Origin: Methylobacter sp. S3L5C
Lineage (GTDB): Bacteria; Pseudomonadota; Gammaproteobacteria; Methylococcales; Methylomonadaceae
Length of the DNA: 64,000 nt
Direction of reading: 5' to 3'
NCBI RefSeq assembly: GCF_022788635.1
Contig: NZ_CP076024.1
Location: forward strand, 3,821,503 to 3,885,502
This document shows, piece after piece, positions 49,678 through 59,017 of this stretch (position 1 is its first letter; every line of letters starts with the position of its first letter). The notes under the pieces were generated by a model that was not told the DNA's origin, ran no database searches, and saw only the letters and a program-made list of their open reading frames with translations. Position numbers and translations under genes: made by a program.

Positions 49678-50688
49678 ATGACTACCGATGACTACCAACA
49701 GCTGTTAAAGCAAATTTCCGATACCTATACGCAAGGTCGCATACGAGCAGTCCAGGCCGTCAATGTTCAGATTACAGAAACCTATTGGCAACTGGGTCGG
49801 CATATTGTTGAGTTTGAGCAAGGTGGTAAAATCAGGGCCGATTACGGCAAAGCGCTGATTGCCAGTTTGGCTAAAGACCTGAATTTGCTACATGGCAAGG
49901 GCTTCAGCCGCAGTAATTTGGTGTACATGCGCTTGCTTTACCTACGTTACCCAATAAGTCAGAAGCCTTCTCACCAATTGAGTTGGTCACATTATGTTGA
50001 ACTGCTCAAGCTTGATGACGAATTGGAACGCAGTTTTTACGAGCAACAAGCGATTGCCGAACACTGGTCAGTACCGGAACTCAAACGGCAAAAAGCGGCT
50101 TCGCTGTTTCTGCGTCTGGCAGCAGGTAAAGACAAAGCCGATATTTTACAACTGGCCGCACAAGGTCAAATCGTTGCCCAACCCGCCGACCTGTTACGTG
50201 AACCTTATGTGTTTGAGTTTCTAAAAATCCCCGAACCCTGGCAAGTTTCCGAAAACCATCTGGAAACTGTACTCTGCAACCACTTGCAACAGTTTCTATT
50301 GGAATTAGGCAAAGGCTTTACCTTCGTCGGACGGCAATACCGCATCACGCTTAATAACAACCATTACAGAGTTGATTTGGTTTTTTACCATCGTATCCTG
50401 CGTTGCTTTGTACTGATCGACCTGAAAATCAATGAAGTACAACACCATGATATTGGCCAGATGAATATGTACCTGGGCTACTTTGCCAGCGAGGAAAACA
50501 TCGAAGGCGACAACCCGCCTATCGGCATTATCCTGACCAAAAACAAGGACGAACTGTTGGTGGAATACGCTACTTATCAAATGAACAGCCAGCTTTTCGT
50601 ACAAAAATACCAGCTCTATCTGCCGGATCGCGAAGAACTGCGCAAGGAACTGGAATTAAGCTTACGCGAGGTGGAAGCGGATGAATAA
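49678..50688 (+). CDS. YhcG/DUF1016 family PD-(D/E)XK nuclease-domain protein
   Basis: The 336-residue product has the DUF1016 N-terminal helical domain (TYWQLGRHIVEFEQGGKIRA, LAKDLNLLHGKGFSRSNL) and a C-terminal PD-(D/E)XK-like nuclease domain (YRVDLVFYHRILRCFVLIDL, then HHDIGQMNMYLGYFA). It lies 9 bp after hsdM and before hsdS, a frequent position for this family within type I R-M operons. Its precise role there is not established; proposed roles include accessory nuclease or stability factor. The start region has a tandem GACTACCGAT repeat, so a nearby ATG or GTG could also serve. Confidence 0.88.
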   Translation: MTTDDYQQLLKQISDTYTQGRIRAVQAVNVQITETYWQLGRHIVEFEQGGKIRADYGKALIASLAKDLNLLHGKGFSRSNLVYMRLLYLRYPISQKPSHQLSWSHYVELLKLDDELERSFYEQQAIAEHWSVPELKRQKAASLFLRLAAGKDKADILQLAAQGQIVAQPADLLREPYVFEFLKIPEPWQVSENHLETVLCNHLQQFLLELGKGFTFVGRQYRITLNNNHYRVDLVFYHRILRCFVLIDLKINEVQHHDIGQMNMYLGYFASEENIEGDNPPIGIILTKNKDELLVEYATYQMNSQLFVQKYQLYLPDREELRKELELSLREVEADE

Positions 50689-50731
50689 GAATCCACTGGC
50701 TATTGAAGAAGCAAGTAGCACGTATTAATTA

Positions 50732-52020
50732 GTGGCTGACAATTGCGGCTTGCCGAAAGGCTATAAGCAGACTGAGGTGGGGGTGATTCCGGAGGATTGG
50801 GATGTTGCTAAGATAGGTGATTTGATCGATTACACCAAAAGTTATGCTTTTCAGTCCAAGGAATATACAAATGATGGTATACGAGTTATCAGGGTGAGTG
50901 ATACAACCTATGATTCAATTATAGATTCATCACCGATATTCGTCAGTTCCAGTAAAGCATCACAATATGCTAAATGGACTCTAAAAGAAAATGACATCGT
51001 AGTATCGACTGTGGGTTCTAAGCCTCCCATGTATGATTCAATGGTCGGCAAAGTAATCATAATTAAACGTCAATACGATGGTGCGCTACTTAATCAAAAT
51101 GCTGTTTTAATAAGAGATCGAAAGAACCGCAGGGACTTTCAACTACTCTTACTGAGTCATTTTAGAACGAAAAGATACTTCGGATTTATAGAGTCGATTT
51201 TTCGAGGTAATGCAAACCAAGCCAGCATTACACTCAAAGAGCTATTTGAATTTCCTATACCTTTTCCACAATCTGGTATTGAACAACACGCAATTGCCTC
51301 CGCACTATCCGATGTCGATGCTCTGCTCGCCAAACTCGACCAACTTATCACCAAGAAGCGCGACCTCAAACAGGCCGCCATGCAGCAACTACTCACCGGC
51401 CAGATTCGTTTACCGGGGGTTAGTGGTGAGTGGTTAACGGTTAAAGCCGAGAGATAGGTCAGTTCCGAGGTGGAAGCGGATTTCCTATAAAATGCCAAGG
51501 AGAAACTACGGGGAGATTTCCATTGTTCAAGGTTTCAGATATGAATAACGATGGAAATGGCACTTTCATGAAAACTGCGAATAATTACATCGGTGAAGAT
51601 ATTCGCAAGCAGCTTGGTGCTACTGCTTTCCCTGCTAATAGCATCGTATTTGCTAAAGTCGGTGCTGCCGTATTTTTGGAGCGGAAAAAAATATTGATTA
51701 GGTCAAGTTGTTTGGACAACAACATGGCGGCTTTTGTGATGGACTCCAATCGCGCATATTTTCGCTTCATACATTATGTGCTACTCAATATCAAATTAGG
51801 TGCTTTGGTGAGTACTACTGCGCTACCTTCGTTAAGTGGTAGCGTACTTTCAAATATTGATTTACAGCTTCCCTCTTTAACAGAACAAATCGCCATAGCC
51901 ACCCTCCTTTCCGATATGGACACCGAAATCACTGCCCTTGAAGTCCGCCGCGACAAAACCCGTGACCTTAAACAAGGCATGATGCAGGAACTACTGACCG
52001 GCAAGATTCGCTTAATTTAA
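50732..52020 (+). pseudogene. hsdS: Type I R-M specificity subunit HsdS, split by a one-base frameshift
   Basis: Frame 1 starts at GTG 50732 (LPKGYKQTEVGVIPEDW, typical HsdS start), covers the first target-recognition domain and the first conserved helix (ALSDVDALLAKLDQL, LKQAAMQQLLTGQIRL), and stops at 51455-51457. The next frame, read from about 51454, continues without a gap as GQFRGGSGFPIKCQGE, then FPLFKVSDMNNDGNG, the start of a second recognition domain, and ends with the second conserved helix (LLSDMDTEITALEVRR, LKQGMMQELLTGKIRL). Restoring one T near 51455 would join them. A TTG at 51523 could start the second half alone. Target specificity is either lost or carried by half-subunits. 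Confidence 0.85.
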
Positions 52021-52035
52021 CACGGGAGCGTTAAG

Positions 52036-52108
52036 AACTAAAATAGCAGCTTGTGTTATTTTAGTTTCCTCGTAAAATCTAAATTAACAAACGAAATTAT
52101 TTTAGTTT
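52036..52108 (+). promoter_or_regulatory. Candidate operator: three AACTAAAATA half-sites before fic
   Basis: AACTAAAATA at 52036-52045 is followed by its exact complement TATTTTAGTT at 52057-52066 and by the same 10-mer again at 52099-52108, ending 18 bp before the fic ATG. The inverted pair can form a hairpin; the spacing suggests protein binding. The Fic protein's own C-terminal winged helix is a candidate binder (inference). Confidence 0.5.
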
Positions 52109-52126
52109 TTAGGAAAAGCCACAGCA

Positions 52127-53251
52127 ATGAAAAGTTTTCAGGCAGGTCAGAACGTCCAGCAAGCCCATTATAAAAGTTTTCAGCCTAATCCTATCAACCG
52201 TGCTTGGGTGCTGGATAATATGGCGTTAATTCAGTTACTGGGACAGGCTGATCGGGAACTGGGCCGACTGGACATGTATTCGGACTACATCCCCAATATC
52301 GATTTATTTATCCGTATGCACGTGTTGAAGGAGTCTACGCAATCGAGCAAGATTGAAGGCACGCAGACCAATATGGAAGAAGCGCTGCTGGAGCAGGAAG
52401 ATGTCGCGCTGGATAAACGGGATGACTGGGAGGAGGTGCAAAACTATGTGGCGGCTATGAATCAGGCGATTGTAACTTTGCAGACGCTGCCCTTTTCTGC
52501 ACGCTTGATCCGTGAGACACACAAAACTTTGATGCAAAGTGTGCGCGGCAAGCACAAGCAGCCGGGCGAGTTCCGGCTTAGCCAGAATTGGATAGGTGGG
52601 GCAACGCTTAACGATGCGGTGTTCGTGCCGCCAGTGCATACTTCCATTGGCGAGCTGATCGGCGATATTGAACAGTTTGTGCATAATGATAAACAGTATT
52701 TTCCCGAGTTACTAAAAATTGCCTTGGTACATTACCAGTTTGAAACCATCCACCCATTCCTTGATGGCAATGGTCGCGTGGGGCGCTTGCTGATTACGTT
52801 GTATCTGGTGAGCAAAGGGATATTGAAGCAACCGGTCTTGTATTTGTCGGATTTTTTCGAGCGCAATCGCTCCCTTTATTACGACAATCTGATGCGGGTG
52901 CGGGAAAAAAACGATTTGCAGCAATGGTTCAAGTTCTTTCTGGTCGGCGTTATTGAAACCGCGCAAAGCAGTATTACCACGTTCGACAATATTCTGAAGC
53001 TGCAAAAGCAGGTAGATAGTCAAATAGAAACCTTGGGCAGCAGAACTGCTAATGCACGGAAAGTAATTCATTATTTGTACCAACGTCCGATGATTGATGC
53101 CGCCAAAGTGGGCGAGGTGGCTGAAATATCATCTGCCTCGGCCTACAAGCTGATTGTCGATTTGGAACGGTTTGGCATATTAAAGGAAATCACCGGAGGC
53201 AAACGCGGCAAGATGTATGTGTTTACGGATTACTTACAGCTATTCAACTAA
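52127..53251 (+). CDS. Fic family AMP-transferase with C-terminal winged helix
   Basis: The 374-residue product has an N-terminal Fic_N region with the inhibitory motif SSKIEG (SxxxEG; class II autoinhibited Fic), the core motif HPFLDGNGRVGRLL (about residue 208), which has every catalytic residue of active AMPylating Fic proteins, and a C-terminal helix-turn-helix segment (AAKVGEVAEISSASAYKLIV). Such proteins transfer AMP to hydroxyl side chains; the target is unknown. It sits between hsdS and the hsdR remnant. Fic genes inside type I R-M operons are recurrent, but their function there is not settled. Confidence 0.9.
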   Translation: MKSFQAGQNVQQAHYKSFQPNPINRAWVLDNMALIQLLGQADRELGRLDMYSDYIPNIDLFIRMHVLKESTQSSKIEGTQTNMEEALLEQEDVALDKRDDWEEVQNYVAAMNQAIVTLQTLPFSARLIRETHKTLMQSVRGKHKQPGEFRLSQNWIGGATLNDAVFVPPVHTSIGELIGDIEQFVHNDKQYFPELLKIALVHYQFETIHPFLDGNGRVGRLLITLYLVSKGILKQPVLYLSDFFERNRSLYYDNLMRVREKNDLQQWFKFFLVGVIETAQSSITTFDNILKLQKQVDSQIETLGSRTANARKVIHYLYQRPMIDAAKVGEVAEISSASAYKLIVDLERFGILKEITGGKRGKMYVFTDYLQLFN

Positions 53252-53269
53252 CGACGGAAAAACAGCGCC

Positions 53270-53464
53270 ATGGAATCATCTAATGTCGGCCAAATAGAAA
53301 AACTAACCCAAGCCCGTGTGGTTAAGCTGTTTAGCGAGTCATTGGGTTACGAGTATTTGGGTAACTGGATAGACCGAACAAATAATCGCAATATTGAGTC
53401 TGTTCGGCGACAATTACCCTGTCCGGTCGGCGTCAATTATCTTGACCGGTTGACCGATATGTAG
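53270..53464 (+). pseudogene. hsdR: HsdR N-terminal fragment, cut by an IS21-family element
   Basis: The ATG at 53270 starts VGQIEKLTQARVVKLFSESL, then GYEYLGNWIDRTNNRNIE, the N-terminus of a type I restriction subunit. After about 43 codons, at 53401, the sequence changes to insertion-sequence DNA and the frame ends at 53464. No remaining HsdR sequence (DEAD/DEAH helicase motor) is found anywhere downstream in the window, so the restriction subunit is lost, not merely interrupted. Confidence 0.88.
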
Positions 53465-54630
53465 GACAAGGGTGTATTTCAATTTTTTGGAGTCCACCCT
53501 TGGCTGGAAAACGTATCACTCAACGTCAAGAGAGTTTATATATGAACACACGTAAATCAGGAAAAAGCCAAGAAACCGCAGCAGCTAAAGCCTCCATTTC
53601 TGAGCGTTCCGGTCGAAGAATAGAAAAAGGTGAACGATTATCAATTCATGGAGAACGTCATTGGCGTACTCGTGAAGACCCTTTGGAAGCTATTTGGAAA
53701 AAAGAATTGGTGCCCTTGCTAGAGAAAGAAGCGCAACTAACGGGCTTAACACTTTGGGAATATCTGGAAGATGAACATGCCGGTAAATTTCCCTTTAGCG
53801 TATTGCGAACCCTTCAGCGTCGTGTCAAACAGTGGAAAGCAACCGAAGGACCGGAGAAAGTGGTGATCTTTCGTCAGTCCGTGCCGGCTGGACAGCAAGG
53901 CTTATCAGACTTCAGTCATCCAAATACCGAAATTACCATCCAGAATAAAGTGTTTACCCATCTCTTGTACCAGTTTCGTTTTGCTTATAGTGGTTGGCGT
54001 TATGTACAGATCATTTTGGGCGGTGAAAGTTATTCCGCCTTGGCCGATGGCTTGCAGTCAGCGTTAACGCTGACCGGTGGCAGTCCTGTTGAGCATCGTA
54101 CCGACAGTTTAAGTGCGGCTTTTATTAACAGCGTTGAAGAGCAGAAATTGACGCAATCTTATGATGCGCTCTGTGCCCATTATAACTTGCGGGCAACACG
54201 CAATAATCGTGGCGTGAGCCATGAAAACGGGGCGATTGAATGTGCCCATGGATCCTTTAAACGACGACTGGATCAAGCCCTAAAGCTGAGAGGAAGTGCT
54301 GATTTTGCCGCCATCAAAGATTATCAGGCATTTCTAAACAAGGTTACAGAGCGCCTAAACAAACGCTGCCAAGGCCGCTTTAAAGATGAGCAACTGGCCT
54401 TACAAGCTTTACCGGGAGAGCGCTTCATGGATTATAGCGAGCTCAGTCTGAAAGTGACGCGCAGCAGCACCCTGGAAGTCAAAAGGGTGCTTTATACCGT
54501 GCCATCCCGAATGATTGGTGAAAATGTTCGCGTCCATGTTTACCATGATCGCCTGGCTTTTTTTGTTGGCCAAACCTTAACCAGCACACTCGCTCGTGTT
54601 TACCCTAACGCCGGTAGTCATGAACGGGGC
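53401..54630 (+). mobile_element. IS21-family element, right end missing
   Basis: The left end begins TGTTCGGCGACAATTACC directly in hsdR. It carries the istA-type transposase gene and then breaks at about 54630, where an IS3-family element begins. No istB helper ATPase or right end is present. Confidence 0.75.
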
Positions 54631-54666
54631 GGTAATTGTCAATGTAGTTGTCGCCTCGACGGTTAA
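53542..54666 (+). pseudogene. IS21-family transposase (IstA), C-terminus replaced
   Basis: From the ATG at 53542 (a TTG at 53500 is also in frame) the product has an N-terminal DNA-binding region, VPAGQQGLSDFSHPN, then HRTDSLSAAFINSV and RGVSHENGAIECAHGSFKRR, which give the D, D and E of the integrase-type catalytic core. It ends RVYPNAGSHERGG followed by about 9 residues read from the terminal sequence of the neighbouring IS3-family element. The usual C-terminal domain and istB are lost, so the element cannot move by itself. Confidence 0.8.
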
Positions 54667-54720
54667 ATCTTACTCTGGTTTGTTTTCTAAATAATCACTT
54701 CCTTGGTAGCATTTTTTTGT

Positions 54721-55749
54721 TTAGACCTTGTCTGGGTTAAGGTGGGCTGTCTGGATTTTTTCCCAATTACGGGAACTTCCAGTCCAGCGTTGCGGATGTT
54801 TAGCACGTGCTGCTTCGTAGACGACTTTACGGTTATCCAGAAGCTTGTCGTCCAAGCCTTCATGGCGTTGCGCTGGAGTAATAAACCGAATAGCGCTGTG
54901 ACGATGCTCATGGTTGTACCATTCCACTAAGCTTGTGACCCACTGACGCGCTTCCGTAACATCGGCGAACGGCTTTAGCGGATAGTTAGGACGATATTTC
55001 AAGGTCTTAAACAACGATTCTGAGTACGGATTATCGTTGCTAACCGATGGCCGACTAAACGAAGGCATGACACCCAGTTGTTGCAAGGTCGCCAGCATAG
55101 TCGATCCCTTCATCGGACTGCCGTTGTCAGAATGCAGGATAAGCTGTTCTGCCTGTATCCCTTCACGATGACAGAGATCACGTAACAATTCGCCAGCCAA
55201 GGCGCTGTTTTCTTCTTCATACACCTGCCAACCGACGATCTTTCGGCTGAAAATATCAACAAATAGATACAGATAGAAAAACTGTCCACGGATCAGTGAT
55301 GGCAGATAAGTAATGTCCCAACTGTACAGTTGATTAGGTGCTGTAGCACATGCCGCGCGTGGCTTTGTTCGTGTTTGAGCCGGACGTTCGCTACGCCGAT
55401 GGGTAAGCTGTTTTTCCTCGCGCAGGATGCGATAGAAGGTCGACTCAGACGCCAGATAGCTACCTTGGTCGGCCAGTCGTGGCACGATCTGACTCGGTGG
55501 CAGATGACCAAATTCATCTGAATTAGCGACGATCAGCACCTCGGCACGCTCGATTGCTGTTAGTTTGTGTGGCGGTTGATAGTCACGCAAGGGGCGTTGA
55601 TCGCAGTGAATCGTCTCACCTGTCTGCCAGCGTTGTAAGGTACGCTCACTAAGTCCTAATACTTCACAGGCTTTAGCTTGACGTGCTCCCGCAGTTACTG
55701 ATTCATTAAGTAAAGCAATCACTTGTTCGCGCTCTTCGTGGCCAGTCAT
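54721..55749 (-). CDS. IS3-family transposase OrfB (DDE integrase core)
   Basis: The 342-residue product has an N-terminal helix-turn-helix (ACEVLGLSERTLQRWQTGE), then the rve core with catalytic Asp in YSWDITYLPSLIRG, Asp in LILHSDNGSPMKG and Glu in NPYSESLFKTLKYRPNYP. All three are present and the length is complete, so it may be active. Its start overlaps the orfA stop by 4 bp, so it may be made by coupling rather than by the frameshift used in many IS3 elements. Confidence 0.9.
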   Translation of the reverse strand: MTGHEEREQVIALLNESVTAGARQAKACEVLGLSERTLQRWQTGETIHCDQRPLRDYQPPHKLTAIERAEVLIVANSDEFGHLPPSQIVPRLADQGSYLASESTFYRILREEKQLTHRRSERPAQTRTKPRAACATAPNQLYSWDITYLPSLIRGQFFYLYLFVDIFSRKIVGWQVYEEENSALAGELLRDLCHREGIQAEQLILHSDNGSPMKGSTMLATLQQLGVMPSFSRPSVSNDNPYSESLFKTLKYRPNYPLKPFADVTEARQWVTSLVEWYNHEHRHSAIRFITPAQRHEGLDDKLLDNRKVVYEAARAKHPQRWTGSSRNWEKIQTAHLNPDKV

Positions 55750-56258
55750 TCGACCTCTCCCCCCAAGAGCGCCCGGAACTTTTTTTGCAGTACCAACAGC
55801 GCTGCGGCTTCTGCTAAGGCTTTGTCTTTACGCAATAAATTGCGCTCAAGGCTTTGGACTTCTTCTTTCAATATACGCAGGACCCGCGCTTCTTCACGCT
55901 TGTCTACTAAGTCATCCTGGCGGCAGAAATCAGCTTTCCATTGTTCCAACTGATGAATAAAAACGCCGCGTTCACGACACCAGGCATTTAAGTCTTCACC
56001 GATCAAATTATAGGTTTTTTGTAAAGCAGTAAAGCGTTCTTCAGAGCTCCAATCTTCGGGACGCTTTGATTTTAGCGGTGCAAGTTTGACGTCCTGTTCC
56101 TTCTGTTTCATCCAAGCCTTCAAGGTTGTTAAATGGATATTCAATTCGTTTGCGACGGACTGAACTGATTGGTCATTACTACGATTGTATACTTTTACCA
56201 GGGCCTGCTCTCTGAAGCCTACTGAATACCTTTTATATTTTTTCATTTCTACTCTCAA
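55746..56258 (-). CDS. IS3-family transposase OrfA
   Basis: The 170-residue product has an N-terminal helix-turn-helix (RYSVGFREQALVKVYNR, then VANELNIHLTTLKAWMKQ) and a C-terminal leucine-zipper-like helix (VLRILKEEVQSLERNLLRKD). It binds the ends of the insertion sequence. GAGAGTAGAAATG precedes the ORF. Confidence 0.88.
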   Translation of the reverse strand: MRVEMKKYKRYSVGFREQALVKVYNRSNDQSVQSVANELNIHLTTLKAWMKQKEQDVKLAPLKSKRPEDWSSEERFTALQKTYNLIGEDLNAWCRERGVFIHQLEQWKADFCRQDDLVDKREEARVLRILKEEVQSLERNLLRKDKALAEAAALLVLQKKFRALLGGEVE

Positions 56259-56308
56259 ATTTTATTTTTTCTTAAAAGTTGAGGCGACAACTATTCTGAC
56301 GCAGGGGG

Positions 56309-56524
56309 AAGCTTCTGGATAACCGTAAAGCCGTCTACAAAGCAGCACGTGCTAAACATCCGCAACGCTGGACTGGAAGCTCCCGTAATTGGGGAAAAAT
56401 CCAGACAGTCCACCTTAACCCAGACAAGGCCTAAACAAAAAAATGCTATCAAGGAAGTGATTATTCAGAAAACAAACCAGAGTAAGATTTAACCGTCGAT
56501 GCGACAACTACATTGACAATTACC
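56309..56524 (+). mobile_element. Inverted 3' fragment of a second IS3-family copy
   Basis: In plus orientation it encodes the last 40 or so codons of an OrfB close to the intact one (LLDNRKAVYKAARAKHPQRW, ending LNPDKA) and then the same terminal sequence, ending CATTGACAATTACC at 56524. It is joined to the left end of the intact copy at AAGCTT 56309 and runs directly into a CRISPR repeat. With the intact copy it forms an inverted pair whose 3' ends face outward. Confidence 0.85.
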
Positions 56525-56525
56525 G

Positions 56526-56725
56526 ACGGGTGTGGGGAACGCTAACGCCATGTCAGCAAGGTAAGCGGGAAGGGCGGTTCATCCCCACGGGTGTGGGGAA
56601 CGCTTTACTGAGCCGTTTAAGATGTACTTTGCGTACGGTTCATCCCCACGGGTGTGGGGAACGCAGTTTTTTCAGTAGTAATTGAAAGAGCTACTGCGGT
56701 TCATCCCCACGGGTGTGGGGAACGC
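56526..56725 (-). CRISPR. Type I-E CRISPR array, truncated: 3 full repeats, 1 partial, 3 spacers
   Basis: Three identical 29-bp repeats lie at 56575-56603, 56636-56664 and 56697-56725 (plus-strand CGGTTCATCCCC then ACGGGTGTGGGGAACGC). A fourth keeps only its last 17 bases (56526-56542) next to the IS3 fragment. Spacers are 56543-56574, 56604-56635 and 56665-56696, each exactly 32 bp, as expected for type I-E. By repeat orientation (minus-strand GCGTTCCCC, then GGGGATGAACCG) and the position of cas2, the leader is on the right, so the loss is at the leader-distal (older) end. Confidence 0.97.
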
Positions 56726-56825
56726 ACTGATCATAACATACTGTTAATCATAAGAAATAATGACCTCTTATTTTCCACCAAAAAAACAGCTGTTTTTTAG
56801 CCTTAAATTGTTAAAGAGCGTGATC
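56726..56825 (-). promoter_or_regulatory. CRISPR leader
   Basis: This 100-bp A+T-rich stretch lies between the cas2 stop and the first repeat. It contains a palindrome AAAAAACAGCTGTTTTTT near 56784-56801 that could end the cas transcript or bind a protein. Transcription of the array and integration of new spacers would start here. I do not see a confident IHF site. Confidence 0.65.
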
Positions 56826-58008
<1,183 letters not shown>

Positions 58009-58350
58009 AATTATTCCTTCAATAAATGGTTTTGAAAGGGTGGATGGTTTTTGGCAGACTGATTTTAATAATGAGCCAAACGGTTAAAAGTATTCGGCTG
58101 CGACTTACTATTTTAAAAAAACAACTGGTGAACCGCCTCGTTGGTATGAACAATCCGAATATAAAAATCAGCATCAGAGACTTTCAGAATGATTAAACCA
58201 GACTTGGACAGCTAGGAAGCCTCTTTATCTGAATGTAAACAAGTTGTAAATAACGCATACCAGCCATATTGTTAAGTTGCAACATGTGCTTTTGCTTTCC
58301 GCTGTCCTATTTTTATCATTAAAATGCGTGTATGGATGGTTCACTCAGCG

Positions 58351-58453
58351 CCTATGGAAGGTCCGCTGGCGCGCATGGGACGTTACTGAAATAACGACCC
58401 GCTGAATGCCTTGATAGCTATGGCCTACGCGATTCCGGAGGAGCCTTCCATAC
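58351..58453. repeat. Inverted-repeat element in the cas1-cas6e gap
   Basis: TATGGAAGG near 58351-58359 faces CCTTCCATA near 58445-58453, with a small internal hairpin CGTTA-CTGAAA-TAACG. The roughly 100-bp unit is more GC-rich than its surroundings. It may be a small mobile hairpin; no second copy is in the window. Confidence 0.35.
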
Positions 58454-58512
58454 GCGCCAATGGAAGACTCGTACCCACTATTCTTTCTTCCAATAGCGCT
58501 ATTGAGGATTTT

Positions 58513-58620
58513 CTACTCAGGTTTAATCACCGGCAACTCTAAATCAGTATGCTCACTGGCTTAATAAGCCATATCGTGCGTAACAATTAAGCGTTGGCTG
58601 GCAGATTTCACTTGCCCCAT
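58513..58620 (-). pseudogene. Broken short frame after the cas6e remnant
   Basis: From an ATG at 58620 the frame reads MGQVKSASQRLIVTHDMAY, stop, then ASEHTDLELPVIKPE and a stop. Apart from the single internal stop it looks protein-like. It starts 16 bp after the cas6e remnant stop. I do not recognise the family. Confidence 0.3.
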
Positions 58621-58635
58621 GAAATTCAATTGCAA

Positions 58636-58713
58636 TTAAATCCTGGCTAAAGAAAGCAAACCGCACCCAAAAGCTTTGGCAGGGCCGATGCCTTGTTTGA
58701 TTTTACAAGGGAA
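58636..58713 (-). pseudogene. C-terminal remnant of a second cas6e
   Basis: On the minus strand this reads CKIKQGIGPAKAFGCGLLSL followed by ARI and a stop at 58638-58636. GIGxxKAFGCGLLxL is the glycine-rich C-terminal signature of Cas6e/CasE, and the intact cas6e upstream ends GIGRSKAFGCGLLLI. The two tails differ, so this is not a fresh duplication. It is in frame with, and directly follows, the stop of the DUF2442 gene. Confidence 0.75.
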
Positions 58714-58722
58714 ATCATCTGA

Positions 58723-58962
58723 TTATCTCTGCAATAACGCATGTAAAAACTCAGGAGCCAAATCAGCTTCGTTAGGCCAAACCACAGTAGATAATTCTTT
58801 ATTCAACTTAACCTGACAGAATAAAGTCAGGTCTTTAAGTGGTTCAAATACTGTTCCCCACAGTTCATCCTCTAAATTGACGATGCCTTCTGAAGTATCG
58901 TTAAAACGTAGCCACAATTGATAATCGTGAAGATAAATAACGTTTGTTATCTGTAAGATCAT
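58723..58962 (-). CDS. DUF2442 family protein inside the cas operon
   Basis: The start at 58962 gives 79 residues with the DUF2442 opening MILQITNVIYLHDYQLWLRF, then DELWGTVFEPLKDLTLF and TVVWPNEADLAPEFLHALL. The frame is open to 59025, where it would overlap the cas6e end. DUF2442 proteins are small, often paired with DUF4160 in toxin-antitoxin-like units; no DUF4160 gene is present. It is not a known component of type I-E systems. It sits between intact cas6e and the remnant of another cas6e. Confidence 0.85.
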   Translation of the reverse strand: MILQITNVIYLHDYQLWLRFNDTSEGIVNLEDELWGTVFEPLKDLTLFCQVKLNKELSTVVWPNEADLAPEFLHALLQR

Positions 58963-59017
58963 TTGTAAGCGCCAAAAGATACCCAGCAACAAATTAAGCC
59001 ACTGATAACCATAGCTT

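Larger units (their letters stand above)
54631..56308 (-). mobile_element. Complete IS3-family insertion sequence
   Basis: Inverted ends are recognisable: GTCAATGTAGTTGTCGCCTC at about 54638-54657 and, at the other end, GAGGCGACAACTATTCTGAC at about 56280-56299. Between them lie orfA and orfB on the minus strand with a 4-bp overlap. It has landed in the IS21-family istA gene. Exact termini are uncertain by a few bases because flanks are rearranged. Confidence 0.8.
58009..58722 (-). other. Decayed 714-bp spacer inside the cas operon
   Basis: No complete gene is present. From the cas6e side it holds a cas6e C-terminal remnant (58636-58713), a broken frame (58513-58620) and a region with inverted ATGGAAGG/CCTTCCAT arms (about 58351-58453). 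A plus-strand stretch near 58090-58192 reads as a protein-like tail in one frame (TTGEPPRWYEQSEY). Cas1 and Cas2 must be read through this or from a new promoter in it. Confidence 0.7.

Noticed and set aside
58073-58195. Short plus-strand frame starting MSQTVKSIRLRLTILKK in the cas1-cas6e gap
   Set aside because: An overlapping frame looks equally protein-like, so neither is supported as a gene; kept only as possible debris.
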